Notes: generated by a model from the sequence alone, not told the origin. Positions 1 through 8,074 are shown, counted from the first letter of the stretch. The stretch is 10,028 nt of DNA from Planctomycetaceae bacterium (GCA_031276415.1 JAISNF010000564.1:1-10028), one strand, 5' to 3'. Translations and numbers: made by a program.

Positions 1-8
1 AAAAACCT

Positions 9-1088
9 ATGCGTAAATTACTTGATGCGACGTTATTACGATTTGAGGAGTTGGAGCGTCAGATGTCTTCTTCGGAGGTTTTGGCGGATTCCCATAAACT
101 CCAACAGGTTGCCAGAGAACACGGGACTATTGCTAAAATGGCAACGAAGTACCGGCGGTTTAAGCAATTGAATGTTCAGATTGAAGAAGCCAATGAGATG
201 CTCCATTCACCGGAAGCGGAGATGCGTGAACTTGCGGAGATGGAGATTCCGGAACTCAAAGCGGAACGTGAAATTCTTTGGAATGAACTTCTTGATATGA
301 CTATTGGCGGAGCGGATGCGAATCGGGCAAATCTTGTTCTGGAAATCCGAGCCGGTACCGGCGGTGATGAAGCGGCTCTTTTTGCCCGTGATTTGTACGA
401 AATGTACAAACATTATTGTGAGGATAAAGGCTGGAAGGTGGAGATATTATCGTACAATTCGACGGAATTGGGCGGGTTCAAGGAGATGGTTCTTGGAGTT
501 GATGGTGAGGGTTGTTTCCGGCACTTACAGTTTGAGAGTGGCGGACATCGTGTTCAGCGGGTTCCCGAAACCGAAGCGAAAGGACGAATTCATACGTCAG
601 CGGCAACTGTTGCGGTAATGGCAGAACCGGAAGATGTTGAAATTGATTTGAAACCGGAAGATTATCGTAAAGATTTATATTGTTCCAGCGGACCTGGCGG
701 TCAGCATGTCAACAAAACATCGTCTGCTGTTCGGCTAACTCATTTTGCAACAGGAATTGTGGTTGCCTGTCAGGACGAGCGAAGTCAACATAAAAATCTT
801 GCCAAAGCGTTACGGATTCTTAAATCGCGGCTTTACGAAGCCAAACGTGAAGAGGAACAAAAAAAACGTGCGGAAGAACGCCAAAGTAAAATCGGCAGTG
901 GTGATCGTAGTGAGCGGATTCGAACTTACAATTTTCCGGAGAATCGTGTTACGGATCATCGAATTGGTTTAACATTGTACAAACTCGACACAATTCTAGC
1001 GGGCAATCTTACGCCGCTTATTGACGGTCTTTTAGAATATGAACGTCAAGAACTTCGCAGCGCATTCGGCAACACCGATATTTCATAA
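9..1088 (+). CDS. prfA: Peptide chain release factor 1 (RF1)
   Basis: RF1 reads UAA and UAG stop codons in the ribosomal A site and triggers release of the finished protein in the cytoplasm. The 359 residues match the usual family length (about 360). The helical N-terminal domain spans roughly residues 1-100. The GTGGDEAALFA block follows at about 115-127. The codon-reading tripeptide is PET at 186-188, the PxT form typical of RF1 and not the SPF of RF2. The catalytic GGQ loop is at 230-232 within SSGPGGQHVNKTSSAVR, and GSGDRSERIRTYNFP and RVTDHRIGLTLY close the core. The ATG at 9 fits the family N-terminus, but only eight bases precede it, so no ribosome binding site can be judged. In many bacteria prmC, which methylates the GGQ glutamine, follows prfA. 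Here a gene on the opposite strand follows, so prmC must lie elsewhere. Identification is very secure. Confidence 0.98.
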   Translation: MRKLLDATLLRFEELERQMSSSEVLADSHKLQQVAREHGTIAKMATKYRRFKQLNVQIEEANEMLHSPEAEMRELAEMEIPELKAEREILWNELLDMTIGGADANRANLVLEIRAGTGGDEAALFARDLYEMYKHYCEDKGWKVEILSYNSTELGGFKEMVLGVDGEGCFRHLQFESGGHRVQRVPETEAKGRIHTSAATVAVMAEPEDVEIDLKPEDYRKDLYCSSGPGGQHVNKTSSAVRLTHFATGIVVACQDERSQHKNLAKALRILKSRLYEAKREEEQKKRAEERQSKIGSGDRSERIRTYNFPENRVTDHRIGLTLYKLDTILAGNLTPLIDGLLEYERQELRSAFGNTDIS

Positions 1089-1138
1089 CATATTTCTATC
1101 CGTCATAATAATGGACAATCTGTTTTCAATGTAACACG

Positions 1139-1163
1139 TTGTTTTCCGTTTACAGGAAAAACA
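1139..1163. terminator. Weak hairpin between convergent genes
   Basis: TGTTTTCC (1140-1147) can pair with GGAAAAACA (1155-1163) with one bulged A and a 7-base loop. It sits between the prfA stop (1088) and the stop of the minus-strand gene (1206), where a bidirectional terminator is expected. It has no following T-run and only a short stem, so the call is tentative. Confidence 0.25.
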
Positions 1164-1205
1164 CCATTTTACATTACATGAACGATTATGAAAATATATC
1201 GTTAC

Positions 1206-2570
1206 TTAAAAACTTATCGAAAGAACAAAATTTTTCAATTTGGGATTATGAATCTGTTCGTGTTGTTCTTTCATTTCAACAAGTTTTTCTAAAATATTTT
1301 CAAGTTCTTCCGGTAACGGTTTACTAAATTTTTCATCATTAAAAGGATCGTCTGATGCTAAACGTCTATTCAATTCTGTTAATGTTGCTTGAACTATTTT
1401 ATAATTTGTTCCTGTGGACATTGTTGTTTTGAGCGTAAGTTTTCCATTGCTATTAAATGTCAATTCAAAATTTCCCGCAAATCCAAAGTAAGAACCTAAC
1501 GCCAATCCAAGATCACTACCCATTTTATGTAACTTTTCTAAAATTGCCTGATCCGCTTCCGAAGACTCAATACGATATTCATTAAAAATATTAGAATCAA
1601 AAAGAACTTCATGTTTAAATTCTTTCACATCACCATATTTGTCATCATGTTCTTCAAGTATTTGCGATACAATTTCTTTTGTTTGTTCGCGAAGAGTTGC
1701 CGATTCTTTGTTTAAAAATTGTGTTGCGTTTATTGATTGTTTGGTGTCGCCGCCGCGAGTCTGAACATTTTCAACTCTGACATTTCCTTCAGCATCTAAT
1801 CGTACAGAAAAACCGGTGATTCGTGAATCTTCATCGGCGGCAACAGACTCATTATATGTTTTGACAAAACGACCGATCATTCCCCGCAGATATTGAATAT
1901 CGTTATCAAAATTTTTATTTTCCTCTGTTGCGGCAGAAAGAACACCGCGTTTTATTGCGAGAAGCGGTTGTGATTTATTATCTGTATCTGAACGGATGTT
2001 GTTGATAATTTCATCCAAAGAAAGTTCGCTGTTTGCTTGTTTTAATTTTGTTGCAATATCTATTTTTGTTTTTTGATTTTTAATCCGCTCGGCAAGTTGC
2101 GGTGTTTTATTAATTTGTTCGGCGAGTTTTTTTCTTTTTGTTGCGTTAACATTACCTTCTACAATAATTTGTCCCTCGTTATTTTCAGCGAAGGTCAATT
2201 TTTTTGTTACATCACCAAGTCCGGCATCAGAAATCATTTTATTTAGAATTTTTGTCAGACTTGCCGATTCTTCGGCGATTGATTTATCAATTGCATAAAG
2301 TAAAATGGTTTTATGATAAGTCGTTCCATCCAAACCCAATAAACGTCCCAACACGGCATACGCATTATTTTGATCTATTATTGTTTCATCGTTTTTTTTC
2401 GCAAGCAACTCATTTACTTCCGGCGAAAGGGAAATAATATCATCTTCTGATACACTATTTACTTGTTGGTTGGCGTTTGACGACTCGGGTTGTGGGGTTT
2501 GTTTTTTAGGAGGAGTTGTCAACGGTGTTTGATTCGGACGCGGGAAAAAAGTATCAATGAAAGAGTTCAT
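1206..2570 (-). CDS. Unrecognised 454-residue protein with three internal beta-hairpin repeats
   Basis: I do not recognise a named family. The first 40 residues are Pro/Thr/Gln/Asn-rich and probably disordered, followed by DDIISLSPEVNELL (43-56), a 'SxSPEa' style segment seen in many soluble scaffold or flagellum-associated proteins (a weak analogy). No signal peptide or membrane segment is visible, so it is probably cytoplasmic. Three stretches share a layout of beta strand, Asn/Gly turn, beta strand, then helix: about 125-165 (LTFAENNEGQIIVEG), 254-298 (FSVRLDAEGNVRVEN) and 368-410 (FELTFNSNGKLTLKT). Long charged helices separate them, and the C-terminal 416-440 is strongly helical (EELENILEKLVEMKEQHEQ). 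The ATG at 2570 has no clear Shine-Dalgarno; an in-frame TAA closes it at 1206. It converges on prfA and diverges from the large exported protein. The long, compositionally coherent reading frame makes it a real gene; its function is unknown. Confidence 0.85.
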   Translation of the reverse strand: MNSFIDTFFPRPNQTPLTTPPKKQTPQPESSNANQQVNSVSEDDIISLSPEVNELLAKKNDETIIDQNNAYAVLGRLLGLDGTTYHKTILLYAIDKSIAEESASLTKILNKMISDAGLGDVTKKLTFAENNEGQIIVEGNVNATKRKKLAEQINKTPQLAERIKNQKTKIDIATKLKQANSELSLDEIINNIRSDTDNKSQPLLAIKRGVLSAATEENKNFDNDIQYLRGMIGRFVKTYNESVAADEDSRITGFSVRLDAEGNVRVENVQTRGGDTKQSINATQFLNKESATLREQTKEIVSQILEEHDDKYGDVKEFKHEVLFDSNIFNEYRIESSEADQAILEKLHKMGSDLGLALGSYFGFAGNFELTFNSNGKLTLKTTMSTGTNYKIVQATLTELNRRLASDDPFNDEKFSKPLPEELENILEKLVEMKEQHEQIHNPKLKNFVLSISF

Positions 2571-2621
2571 AAAAATTTTACATATCTGTTAGAATTTTCG
2601 TTTACGTTCATGAATACGTTA

Positions 2622-2663
2622 CGTTTTATTACATGTTATTCCCAATAAAACGGTTGGGCATGT
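2622..2663. repeat. Two mutually exclusive hairpins
   Basis: CGTTTTATT (2622-2630) is a perfect 9-bp inverted repeat of AATAAAACG (2644-2652) with a 13-base loop. An alternative fold pairs CCCAA (2641-2645) with TTGGG (2654-2658), extended by ACATG (2631-2635) with CATGT (2659-2663) across a 5-base bulge. The two folds share bases 2644-2645 and overlap in space, so only one can form at a time. On the minus strand this lies 50-95 bases before the start of the 454-residue gene, where it could be in the leader or an operator. Confidence 0.5.
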
Positions 2664-2719
2664 TAAAGTAATAAAAACGCTACAACATATAATTTTACAC
2701 AAAAAAATCCAATAGAGAA

Positions 2720-2773
2720 GAGTGTCGCAAGTGAAATTTTGCCGTTTTGGTTATAATTCCGCTTGCGATACTC
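2720..2773. repeat. 12-bp-arm inverted repeat, candidate operator
   Basis: GAGTGTCGCAAG (2720-2731) and CTTGCGATACTC (2762-2773) are inverted copies with a single difference, which would be a G-U pair in RNA. The 30-base loop can extend the stem through GAAATT/AATTC with one bulge, and it contains a consensus TATAAT at 2752-2757. The right arm overlaps the -35 hexamer of the promoter called at 2763-2791. Repressor operator, transcript hairpin or remnant of a small palindromic repeat are all possible; the arms are visible, the role is inferred. Confidence 0.55.
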
Positions 2774-2791
2774 CCCACTATCAACTATACT
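2763..2791 (+). promoter_or_regulatory. Probable sigma70-type promoter of the large exported protein
   Basis: TTGCGA (2763-2768), a 17-base spacer and TATACT (2786-2791) match the housekeeping consensus at 4/6 and 5/6 positions with ideal spacing. Transcription would start near 2798 and give a leader of about 130 nt. A competing possibility is the perfect TATAAT at 2752-2757, whose -35 is poor (GTGAAA, spacer 15). Confidence 0.45.
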
Positions 2792-2915
2792 TTGCACAGG
2801 CAAAAGAAAATGGAAACTAAGAATTGTCCGCAGGAAAAGCACAGATTATTTTTAAAATACGAAACAACAAAACAGACGTTTTTTTAACGCAACATATTTT
2901 GCAACCAATTTTAAC

Positions 2916-2920
2916 AGGAG
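2916..2920 (+). promoter_or_regulatory. Ribosome binding site AGGAG
   Basis: AGGAG ends seven bases before the ATG at 2928, ideal spacing. It fixes that ATG as the start in preference to the next in-frame ATG at 2943, which would be 22 bases away. Confidence 0.85.
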
Positions 2921-2927
2921 AAATTTT

Positions 2928-5900
2928 ATGTGTTCATATTTTATGCGTTCATTTTTATTTATGTTGCTTTTATTGCTAACGTTTTTTTCGTTTGCAATAT
3001 TATTCGCAGCGGAAACACTCAATACCTCTGAAAATATCGGTAAACGTCCTTATGAAATGGTCAACGCCGGTCGGATTCAAGATGATCATCCGGCGTTGTT
3101 CGGGTTTGAAAATCTTGACGGCTGGACGGTTGAAACCGTTGAAACCGAAGCAACTTTTGAACAAAGCCGCGAACAACAACTTTGGGATAACGGCGTTGGT
3201 AAATTAACATACAAATTCGTTCCGACCCAAGCCAAAAATTCACCGATCATCACACTCAAACCGCCAAAACCAATTCCCGTAACATTGCCGTTTGATTGTG
3301 TCAATATTTGGATTTACGGCAATAACTGGGCGTGGGTATCCGACTCTTCAACGCCGCGAGTCCAACTTGATTTGTTGCTCAAAAATGAAAACGGAAAAAC
3401 AGTTAAAGTACATCTTGATACTGTACGATGGAAAGAATGGTTTCTCATTCATCGTAAATTTTCTGAAGAACAACTCAAACAACTCGGTAATTCTCCGCAA
3501 TTCGACGGTTTTGAAATTCGTAACGGGCGCAACTCTGAACCGCGAATACTTTATTTTGACAATATTTCGTTCTACAAAGAAGAACTCAATCCATTGGAAT
3601 TTGAGCCGCGTCCATTGAGAGGAATTTCGTTACCGAAAGGACAAACAACCGGAACCAATACAGGACCCGACAAATTACCGTTTCCAAATCGTGAAACAAC
3701 AATTCTGCCGGATAATTTTTGCACTGAATTTAAGAATACCGTTATATCGGATAAGGACGGAAAATCGTTTCAGTTTGAATATCGGGGAACTGACGGACAT
3801 CTTGTCTGGAATTATGTACCGGAAACAGGAACATTCGCCGATTTAAGTTTCACGTGGACAGAACCGGTAACATTATCAAATACAGAACAAAATATTGTGC
3901 CGCGAACATTTCAGTTTCAAGATGGAGGAATCCGTTTCGTAAATGAACCGTCAAAAGATTCCCCCAATAAACCGCCGAAACTCCTTGCCGTTTCCAATGA
4001 AAATAATATTGTAACATTCCGTTGGCAGTTTGGCAATATTGAAGATAAACAGGAAGTTGAATATCATTTTCAAATTGTACAAAAATCGCTTCTTATTGAT
4101 GTCCGTTGTTCCGGCGGGAAAGTCAATGAAGTTGTGTTCGGTAAAATTTCAGGAACAAAAAATCCGCGTCTTATTACTGTTCCGTATCTTACCGGTCAAT
4201 GGGGCGAAGGTACTCGTCCGGCAATTCTTGTTGATGGTGATAATCCGTCAAAACCGTTGTTCTTTCTGCCGATGGTTGATCACACACGGTCAAACGCTTC
4301 ACAATTATTTTTCGGAAACAAAATTGATGAAAATAAAACTAACAAAAATGAAACCGATAAAAATGAAATTGAAAATACCATTGTGATTTTCGACAGCGGA
4401 AGCCGTTATAAACCGAAAACAGATGGAAAACGTAACGATTGTTTTGAACGGATTTTTTTAACTGTTTCACCGTTGATTGAAGAAGTGTTGCCCAATATTC
4501 CCAATAATCCGTCAACATGGAAACATGTTACAGCGGAACGTGTTTGGCGTGCGCATGGTTCATCAAATCACGACAACGATTTCAAATATTGGAACAGAAT
4601 TAGACGTTATGGTGTTGAAAAAATGTTGATTACGGATCACGAAACAATGTGGCGTGACGGCGGGGAAAGTTTTACCTTCAGAACCTACGCTGCTCCTGGT
4701 CGCGGCGGAGACGACGCCCATAAAGAGTACACGCGGAAAATTCATGGACTCGGCTATCTTTATGGTCTGTACAATAATTACACCGACTACGCTCCGGTCA
4801 ATGAATTTTGGAACGAAAATTGGGTAACTCGTCTTTCTGATGGAAATTTTGCGCCTGCATGGGCAAGATGTTACAATCCAAAACCAACGCAGTCTGTTCA
4901 GACGGAACCGAAAATTACAGAAATTGTACAAAAAAAGTTTGGGTTCAATACCGCCTATTGCGATGTTCACACGGCGGTAACTCCTTGGGCGTATGTCGAT
5001 TTCGATGCACGTAATCCCGGAGCCGGAATATTCGCAACAACATTTTACGCTTACGGCGAAATTTTGTTGCATCAAAAGAAAATTTGGAACGGTCCCGTTT
5101 ACAGCGAAGGCAATAACCATTGGTATTACAGCGGTTTGACCGATGGGAATTACGCACAGGATCAAACGTACAAAATTCCTGAAAATCCTTGGCTCGTCGA
5201 TTTTGATTTGTTAAAGATACATCCGTTGGAAAATAATTTCGGAATGGGTAATTCTGAAATGTTTTTCGGCAGAGAAAATTTTCGCACGGAAAAAGATAAA
5301 CAAACCGCTCTTGATCGTTTTTTAGCCGCAACACTTGCTTTTGGACACACAGGTTTTCTGGCAATAGATTACGGATTTTCCGGCGGGTTGAGGTCTTATT
5401 TTATTGTTCAACAAATTGCAAAACGTTACGGTACACAAAATGTTAAATCAATTCGTTACGCCGACGAAACCGGTCGTTTGTTGACAACATCGGAAGCAGT
5501 TGCCGCCGATAAAATTAGACTCAACCGGCTTGCCATTGAATACGAAGACGGTTTGAAAATTTACGTCAATGGAAATTCGGAACAAAATTGGAAATCACCC
5601 AAATTATTTTTACCGCCTAACGGTTGGTGTGTTGATGATCCGACAAAACTATTAACAGCACAGAGTTTTGAAAGAAATGGTAAACGTACAGATTATGTTG
5701 ATTCGCCGGCGTATCTTTTTGCCGAAGTCCGAAATAATTCCAAAGGTTTACCATATCGGTTTGATCGTTTGCTTTGTGATCAGCAACTTATCGTACTGAA
5801 AAATGTTGATGATCAGGGACGGTGGGAAATAATTGTTGGTGAACCGAATTATGAAACACGAAGTACACTTCATGCCGTCCGTTTGGACAATAACGCGGAT

Positions 5901-6974
5901 GCCGATGCCGTTGCTTTAGATTTTGAACGAAAAATCATTGGTAATGCGGAAACCCGATATTCACGCGGTATGGTTCATGTGATGCCTGTTGATGGGGCGT
6001 TTAGTTATCTGCTGACACCGAAAGAAAAACCGGAAAATATTTCCGTTCCCGAATTGAAATACTACAGAGTTGTTTCCGGTGAAAATATTGGAACGATAAC
6101 TGTTCCGTCTGATGTTAAGCCGAATACGTTATATTGGATCAATGGTCATGATTTTGAAATTGTTCCGCTTTGCAACGTTAATGAAAATCTTGATACGGAA
6201 AATAGCAACATTACTTTTGCAATAATATCCAATCTTAACTCTGAAAATTCGTTTCGTATTGAATTACAACAAGGCGGGAAAACAGAAACGCAACAGAATA
6301 TTTCGTTGAAATCCGGTCAGGAACAAAAATTATCGTTCAAAATTGATATTCCAACAGAACCGCAAACTGTTCCGCTGAAACTAATTGTAACAGCAGGCAA
6401 CATAAAATTTGAACAAAAATATCAACTCAAATCTGTTCTAAGTTTTCTGGAACAACCGAAATTACCGGAACATTTTGAAACCGGTTATTGTTTGCGCGGC
6501 AAAAAACCAACTACAATAGACGACAGAAGCGGTGCGTTTGCTGGTCTTGATCAATGTTCTTGCGGTGAAAAAACGCAACGTGGTTGGGCGATCCATCCGC
6601 CATATCAGGGTGGTGTCGGTTATACATTTTTGTTGAGTGAACCAATTACTGTACCGAAAGAAGACGGAATTGCGTTTTCCAGCGAAGTAGGAATTCGTAA
6701 CGGTGGTGATCCGTCGGACGGCGTACTTTATCGAGTTTTTGTTGCAGAGCCGGACAAAGATGAAGTGCTTGCCGGAGAAATTCTTTGGGCGGAACGAAAT
6801 TGGAGTTCGTTTGTTTGTGATTTATCCGCATGGCAAGATAAAACGATTCGGTTACGTCTTGTTGCTGATGTTGGTACGAAAAATAATGCGGTTGCTGATT
6901 GGGCGGCATGGACAAATTTTAAACTTGTTTCTACAAAACAAAAACTCGTTACAACATTGGTTGCTGAACCATAA
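2928..6974 (+). CDS. Large exported multi-domain protein, probable TIM-barrel glycoside hydrolase
   Basis: A 1348-residue protein with a Sec signal peptide: R7, then a hydrophobic run 8-26 and probable cleavage after A27 or A28. Modules judged from sequence pattern: a carbohydrate-binding-like beta-sandwich at about 57-215 (FENLDGW to YFDNISFY); a second beta-rich domain at about 240-525, like the sandwich that precedes the barrel in GH101-type enzymes; a probable TIM barrel at about 537-860 (ERVWRAHGS, MLITDHE, YCDVHTAVTPW, GPVYSEGNNHWYYSGLTDGNY); a beta domain at about 875-1010; an NEW3-like Ig domain at about 1094-1165; and a C-terminal lectin-like sandwich at about 1185-1340 with the look of NPCBM modules. 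D679 after a hydrophobic strand and E727 in VYSEG are my candidates for nucleophile and acid/base by analogy with GH101-like enzymes; D570/H571 may also line the site. Likely role: extracellular or periplasmic attack on a complex host or plant glycan. The exact family and substrate are not identifiable by eye. Confidence 0.8.
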   Translation: MCSYFMRSFLFMLLLLLTFFSFAILFAAETLNTSENIGKRPYEMVNAGRIQDDHPALFGFENLDGWTVETVETEATFEQSREQQLWDNGVGKLTYKFVPTQAKNSPIITLKPPKPIPVTLPFDCVNIWIYGNNWAWVSDSSTPRVQLDLLLKNENGKTVKVHLDTVRWKEWFLIHRKFSEEQLKQLGNSPQFDGFEIRNGRNSEPRILYFDNISFYKEELNPLEFEPRPLRGISLPKGQTTGTNTGPDKLPFPNRETTILPDNFCTEFKNTVISDKDGKSFQFEYRGTDGHLVWNYVPETGTFADLSFTWTEPVTLSNTEQNIVPRTFQFQDGGIRFVNEPSKDSPNKPPKLLAVSNENNIVTFRWQFGNIEDKQEVEYHFQIVQKSLLIDVRCSGGKVNEVVFGKISGTKNPRLITVPYLTGQWGEGTRPAILVDGDNPSKPLFFLPMVDHTRSNASQLFFGNKIDENKTNKNETDKNEIENTIVIFDSGSRYKPKTDGKRNDCFERIFLTVSPLIEEVLPNIPNNPSTWKHVTAERVWRAHGSSNHDNDFKYWNRIRRYGVEKMLITDHETMWRDGGESFTFRTYAAPGRGGDDAHKEYTRKIHGLGYLYGLYNNYTDYAPVNEFWNENWVTRLSDGNFAPAWARCYNPKPTQSVQTEPKITEIVQKKFGFNTAYCDVHTAVTPWAYVDFDARNPGAGIFATTFYAYGEILLHQKKIWNGPVYSEGNNHWYYSGLTDGNYAQDQTYKIPENPWLVDFDLLKIHPLENNFGMGNSEMFFGRENFRTEKDKQTALDRFLAATLAFGHTGFLAIDYGFSGGLRSYFIVQQIAKRYGTQNVKSIRYADETGRLLTTSEAVAADKIRLNRLAIEYEDGLKIYVNGNSEQNWKSPKLFLPPNGWCVDDPTKLLTAQSFERNGKRTDYVDSPAYLFAEVRNNSKGLPYRFDRLLCDQQLIVLKNVDDQGRWEIIVGEPNYETRSTLHAVRLDNNADADAVALDFERKIIGNAETRYSRGMVHVMPVDGAFSYLLTPKEKPENISVPELKYYRVVSGENIGTITVPSDVKPNTLYWINGHDFEIVPLCNVNENLDTENSNITFAIISNLNSENSFRIELQQGGKTETQQNISLKSGQEQKLSFKIDIPTEPQTVPLKLIVTAGNIKFEQKYQLKSVLSFLEQPKLPEHFETGYCLRGKKPTTIDDRSGAFAGLDQCSCGEKTQRGWAIHPPYQGGVGYTFLLSEPITVPKEDGIAFSSEVGIRNGGDPSDGVLYRVFVAEPDKDEVLAGEILWAERNWSSFVCDLSAWQDKTIRLRLVADVGTKNNAVADWAAWTNFKLVSTKQKLVTTLVAEP
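4329..4373 (+). repeat. Three tandem 15-base repeats inside the exported protein gene
   Basis: Three imperfect 15-base units (4329-4343, 4344-4358, 4359-4373) encode ENKTN, KNETD and KNEIE, residues 468-482. This hydrophilic insert interrupts the second beta domain and probably forms a surface loop that grew by slippage. Confidence 0.6.
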
Positions 6975-7048
6975 ACAAACTGATTTTTTTGTACACTCAT
7001 AAAAATGTCGGACAAACATGTTTAGCAAAAAATTGTTCTGTAAATTAA

Positions 7049-7060
7049 AATTGTACAATT
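7049..7060. promoter_or_regulatory. 12-bp palindrome over a possible ldhA -10
   Basis: AATTGTACAATT is a perfect 12-bp palindrome 18 bases before ldhA. It contains TACAAT (7054-7059), a good -10 hexamer, with TTGTTC (7033-7038) as a weak -35 at 15 bases; TTAGCA-18-TAAAAT (7022-7051) is an alternative. A regulator bound here would block the promoter. It does not fit the published long Rex redox-repressor box (TTGTGAA and TTCACAA half-sites), so no regulator is named. Confidence 0.35.
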
Positions 7061-7066
7061 ATTTAG

Positions 7067-7074
7067 AAAGGGGG
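7067..7074 (+). promoter_or_regulatory. Strong ribosome binding site of ldhA
   Basis: AAAGGGGG lies four bases before the ATG at 7079 (seven from the AAGG core). It is the purine-richest site in the window, supports this start and suggests high translation. Confidence 0.8.
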
Positions 7075-7078
7075 AAAT

Positions 7079-8074
7079 ATGAAAACTGCGGTATTCAGTA
7101 CCAAACCGTATGATCAGAAATATCTGACGGACTCAAATAAACGTTGGGGTCATGAACTTGTGTTTTATGAATCTCGTCTGAATGAGCAAACTTGTCGGTT
7201 ATCGGAAGGTTTTCAGGCGGTTTGTGTGTTTGTCAATGACGAATTAACGGTATCTGTACTAAAATGTCTTGCGAATAATGGTTGCCGTTTGGTTGCGCTT
7301 CGTTGTGCCGGATTTAACAATGTTGATCTTCAATCGGCGAAAAATTTCGGTATTACTGTTGCGCGTGTTCCTGCTTATTCTCCGGCGTCCATTTCCGAGT
7401 TCACACTTGGTTTGATTCTCACTTTGAGCCGACATATTCATCGGGCTTGTAACCGAACACGCGAAGGTAATTTTGCGCTAAACGGTCTTCTCGGTTTTGA
7501 TCTGTACGGTAAAACAGTCGGTATTTTCGGAACAGGAAAAATCGGAGCCGGAACCGCAAAAATTCTTCGCGGTTTTGGTTGTAACGTATTGGCTTCGGAT
7601 TTGTACGAAAATGACGAACTCAAAACACTTGGTGTCCATTATGTTTCACGTGATGAGTTGTTTCGGAAATCCGATATTATTACGTTACATTGTCCTTTGT
7701 TGCCGGACACGCGGCATCTGATAAATACTGAAACGATCAAAGCAATGAAAACCGGCGTTATGATTGTCAACACAAGTCGTGGTGAATTACTTGATACGGA
7801 TGCTGCGATTGCCGGACTCAAAAGCGGTAAAATCGGGTCGCTTGCTATTGATGTTTACGAGGAAGAGGCGGAAGTATTTTTCGAAGATTTTTCGGGGCGG
7901 GTAATTCAAGACGATACATTGGCACGAATTTTAACTTTTCCCAATGCAATTGTAACAGGTCATCAGGCATTTTTCACAATTGAAGCGATACAGGCAATTA
8001 CCAACCAAACATTGGAAAATATCACCGCATTCGAACAAGGTCAAACACCGCCGGGAATTGTTCAAATAAAATAA
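7079..8074 (+). CDS. ldhA: NAD-dependent D-lactate dehydrogenase, fermentative
   Basis: Reduces pyruvate to D-lactate with NADH in the cytoplasm, regenerating NAD+ during fermentation. The 331 residues follow E. coli LdhA (329) almost end to end: MKTAVFSTKPYDQKYL at the N-terminus, LRCAGFNNVDL at 74-84, the Rossmann glycine motif GTGKIG at 151-156, LHCPLLPDTRHL at 203-214, VNTSRGELLDT at 230-240 and TGHQAFFT at 293-300. The catalytic trio of the D-2-hydroxyacid dehydrogenases is intact: R234, E263 and H295 (R235, E264, H296 in E. coli). It starts 104 bases after the exported glycosidase-like protein and has its own ribosome binding site and possible promoter, so it may be transcribed alone. 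The close match makes D-lactate much more likely than another 2-hydroxyacid substrate. The similarity to enterobacterial enzymes could mean past transfer, since this family moves between phyla, but that cannot be shown here. Confidence 0.95.
   Translation: MKTAVFSTKPYDQKYLTDSNKRWGHELVFYESRLNEQTCRLSEGFQAVCVFVNDELTVSVLKCLANNGCRLVALRCAGFNNVDLQSAKNFGITVARVPAYSPASISEFTLGLILTLSRHIHRACNRTREGNFALNGLLGFDLYGKTVGIFGTGKIGAGTAKILRGFGCNVLASDLYENDELKTLGVHYVSRDELFRKSDIITLHCPLLPDTRHLINTETIKAMKTGVMIVNTSRGELLDTDAAIAGLKSGKIGSLAIDVYEEEAEVFFEDFSGRVIQDDTLARILTFPNAIVTGHQAFFTIEAIQAITNQTLENITAFEQGQTPPGIVQIK

Larger units (their letters stand above)
2571..2927. other. Structured divergent intergenic region
   Basis: This 357-base AT-rich gap separates two genes that point away from each other, so it should carry both promoters. 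From left to right it holds: three copies of ACGTT (2604-2608, 2616-2620, 2621-2625) around a TTCATGAA palindrome (2607-2614); two competing hairpins (2622-2663); a long-armed inverted repeat (2720-2773) whose loop contains a perfect TATAAT (2752-2757); a second, better-spaced promoter (2763-2791); a near-palindrome GCAACATATTTTGC (2889-2902); and the AGGAG site for the large exported protein. No convincing promoter for the minus-strand gene could be picked. Confidence 0.6.

Noticed and set aside
392..410. TTTGTAC/GTACAAA inverted repeat within prfA
   Set aside because: It falls in conserved coding sequence (DLYEMYK); a 7-bp repeat of this kind is expected from codon choice.
4563..5165. 200-residue open frame on the minus strand inside the exported-protein gene
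   Set aside because: It lies antisense to the best-conserved part of the barrel, has a Cys/Arg/Ile-rich composition typical of antisense frames and no start signal or family motif.
6975..7000. Intrinsic terminator after the exported-protein gene
   Set aside because: A T-run (6984-6990) is present but the only preceding stem is about 5 bp of A-T pairs (ACAAA/TTTGT), too weak to call.
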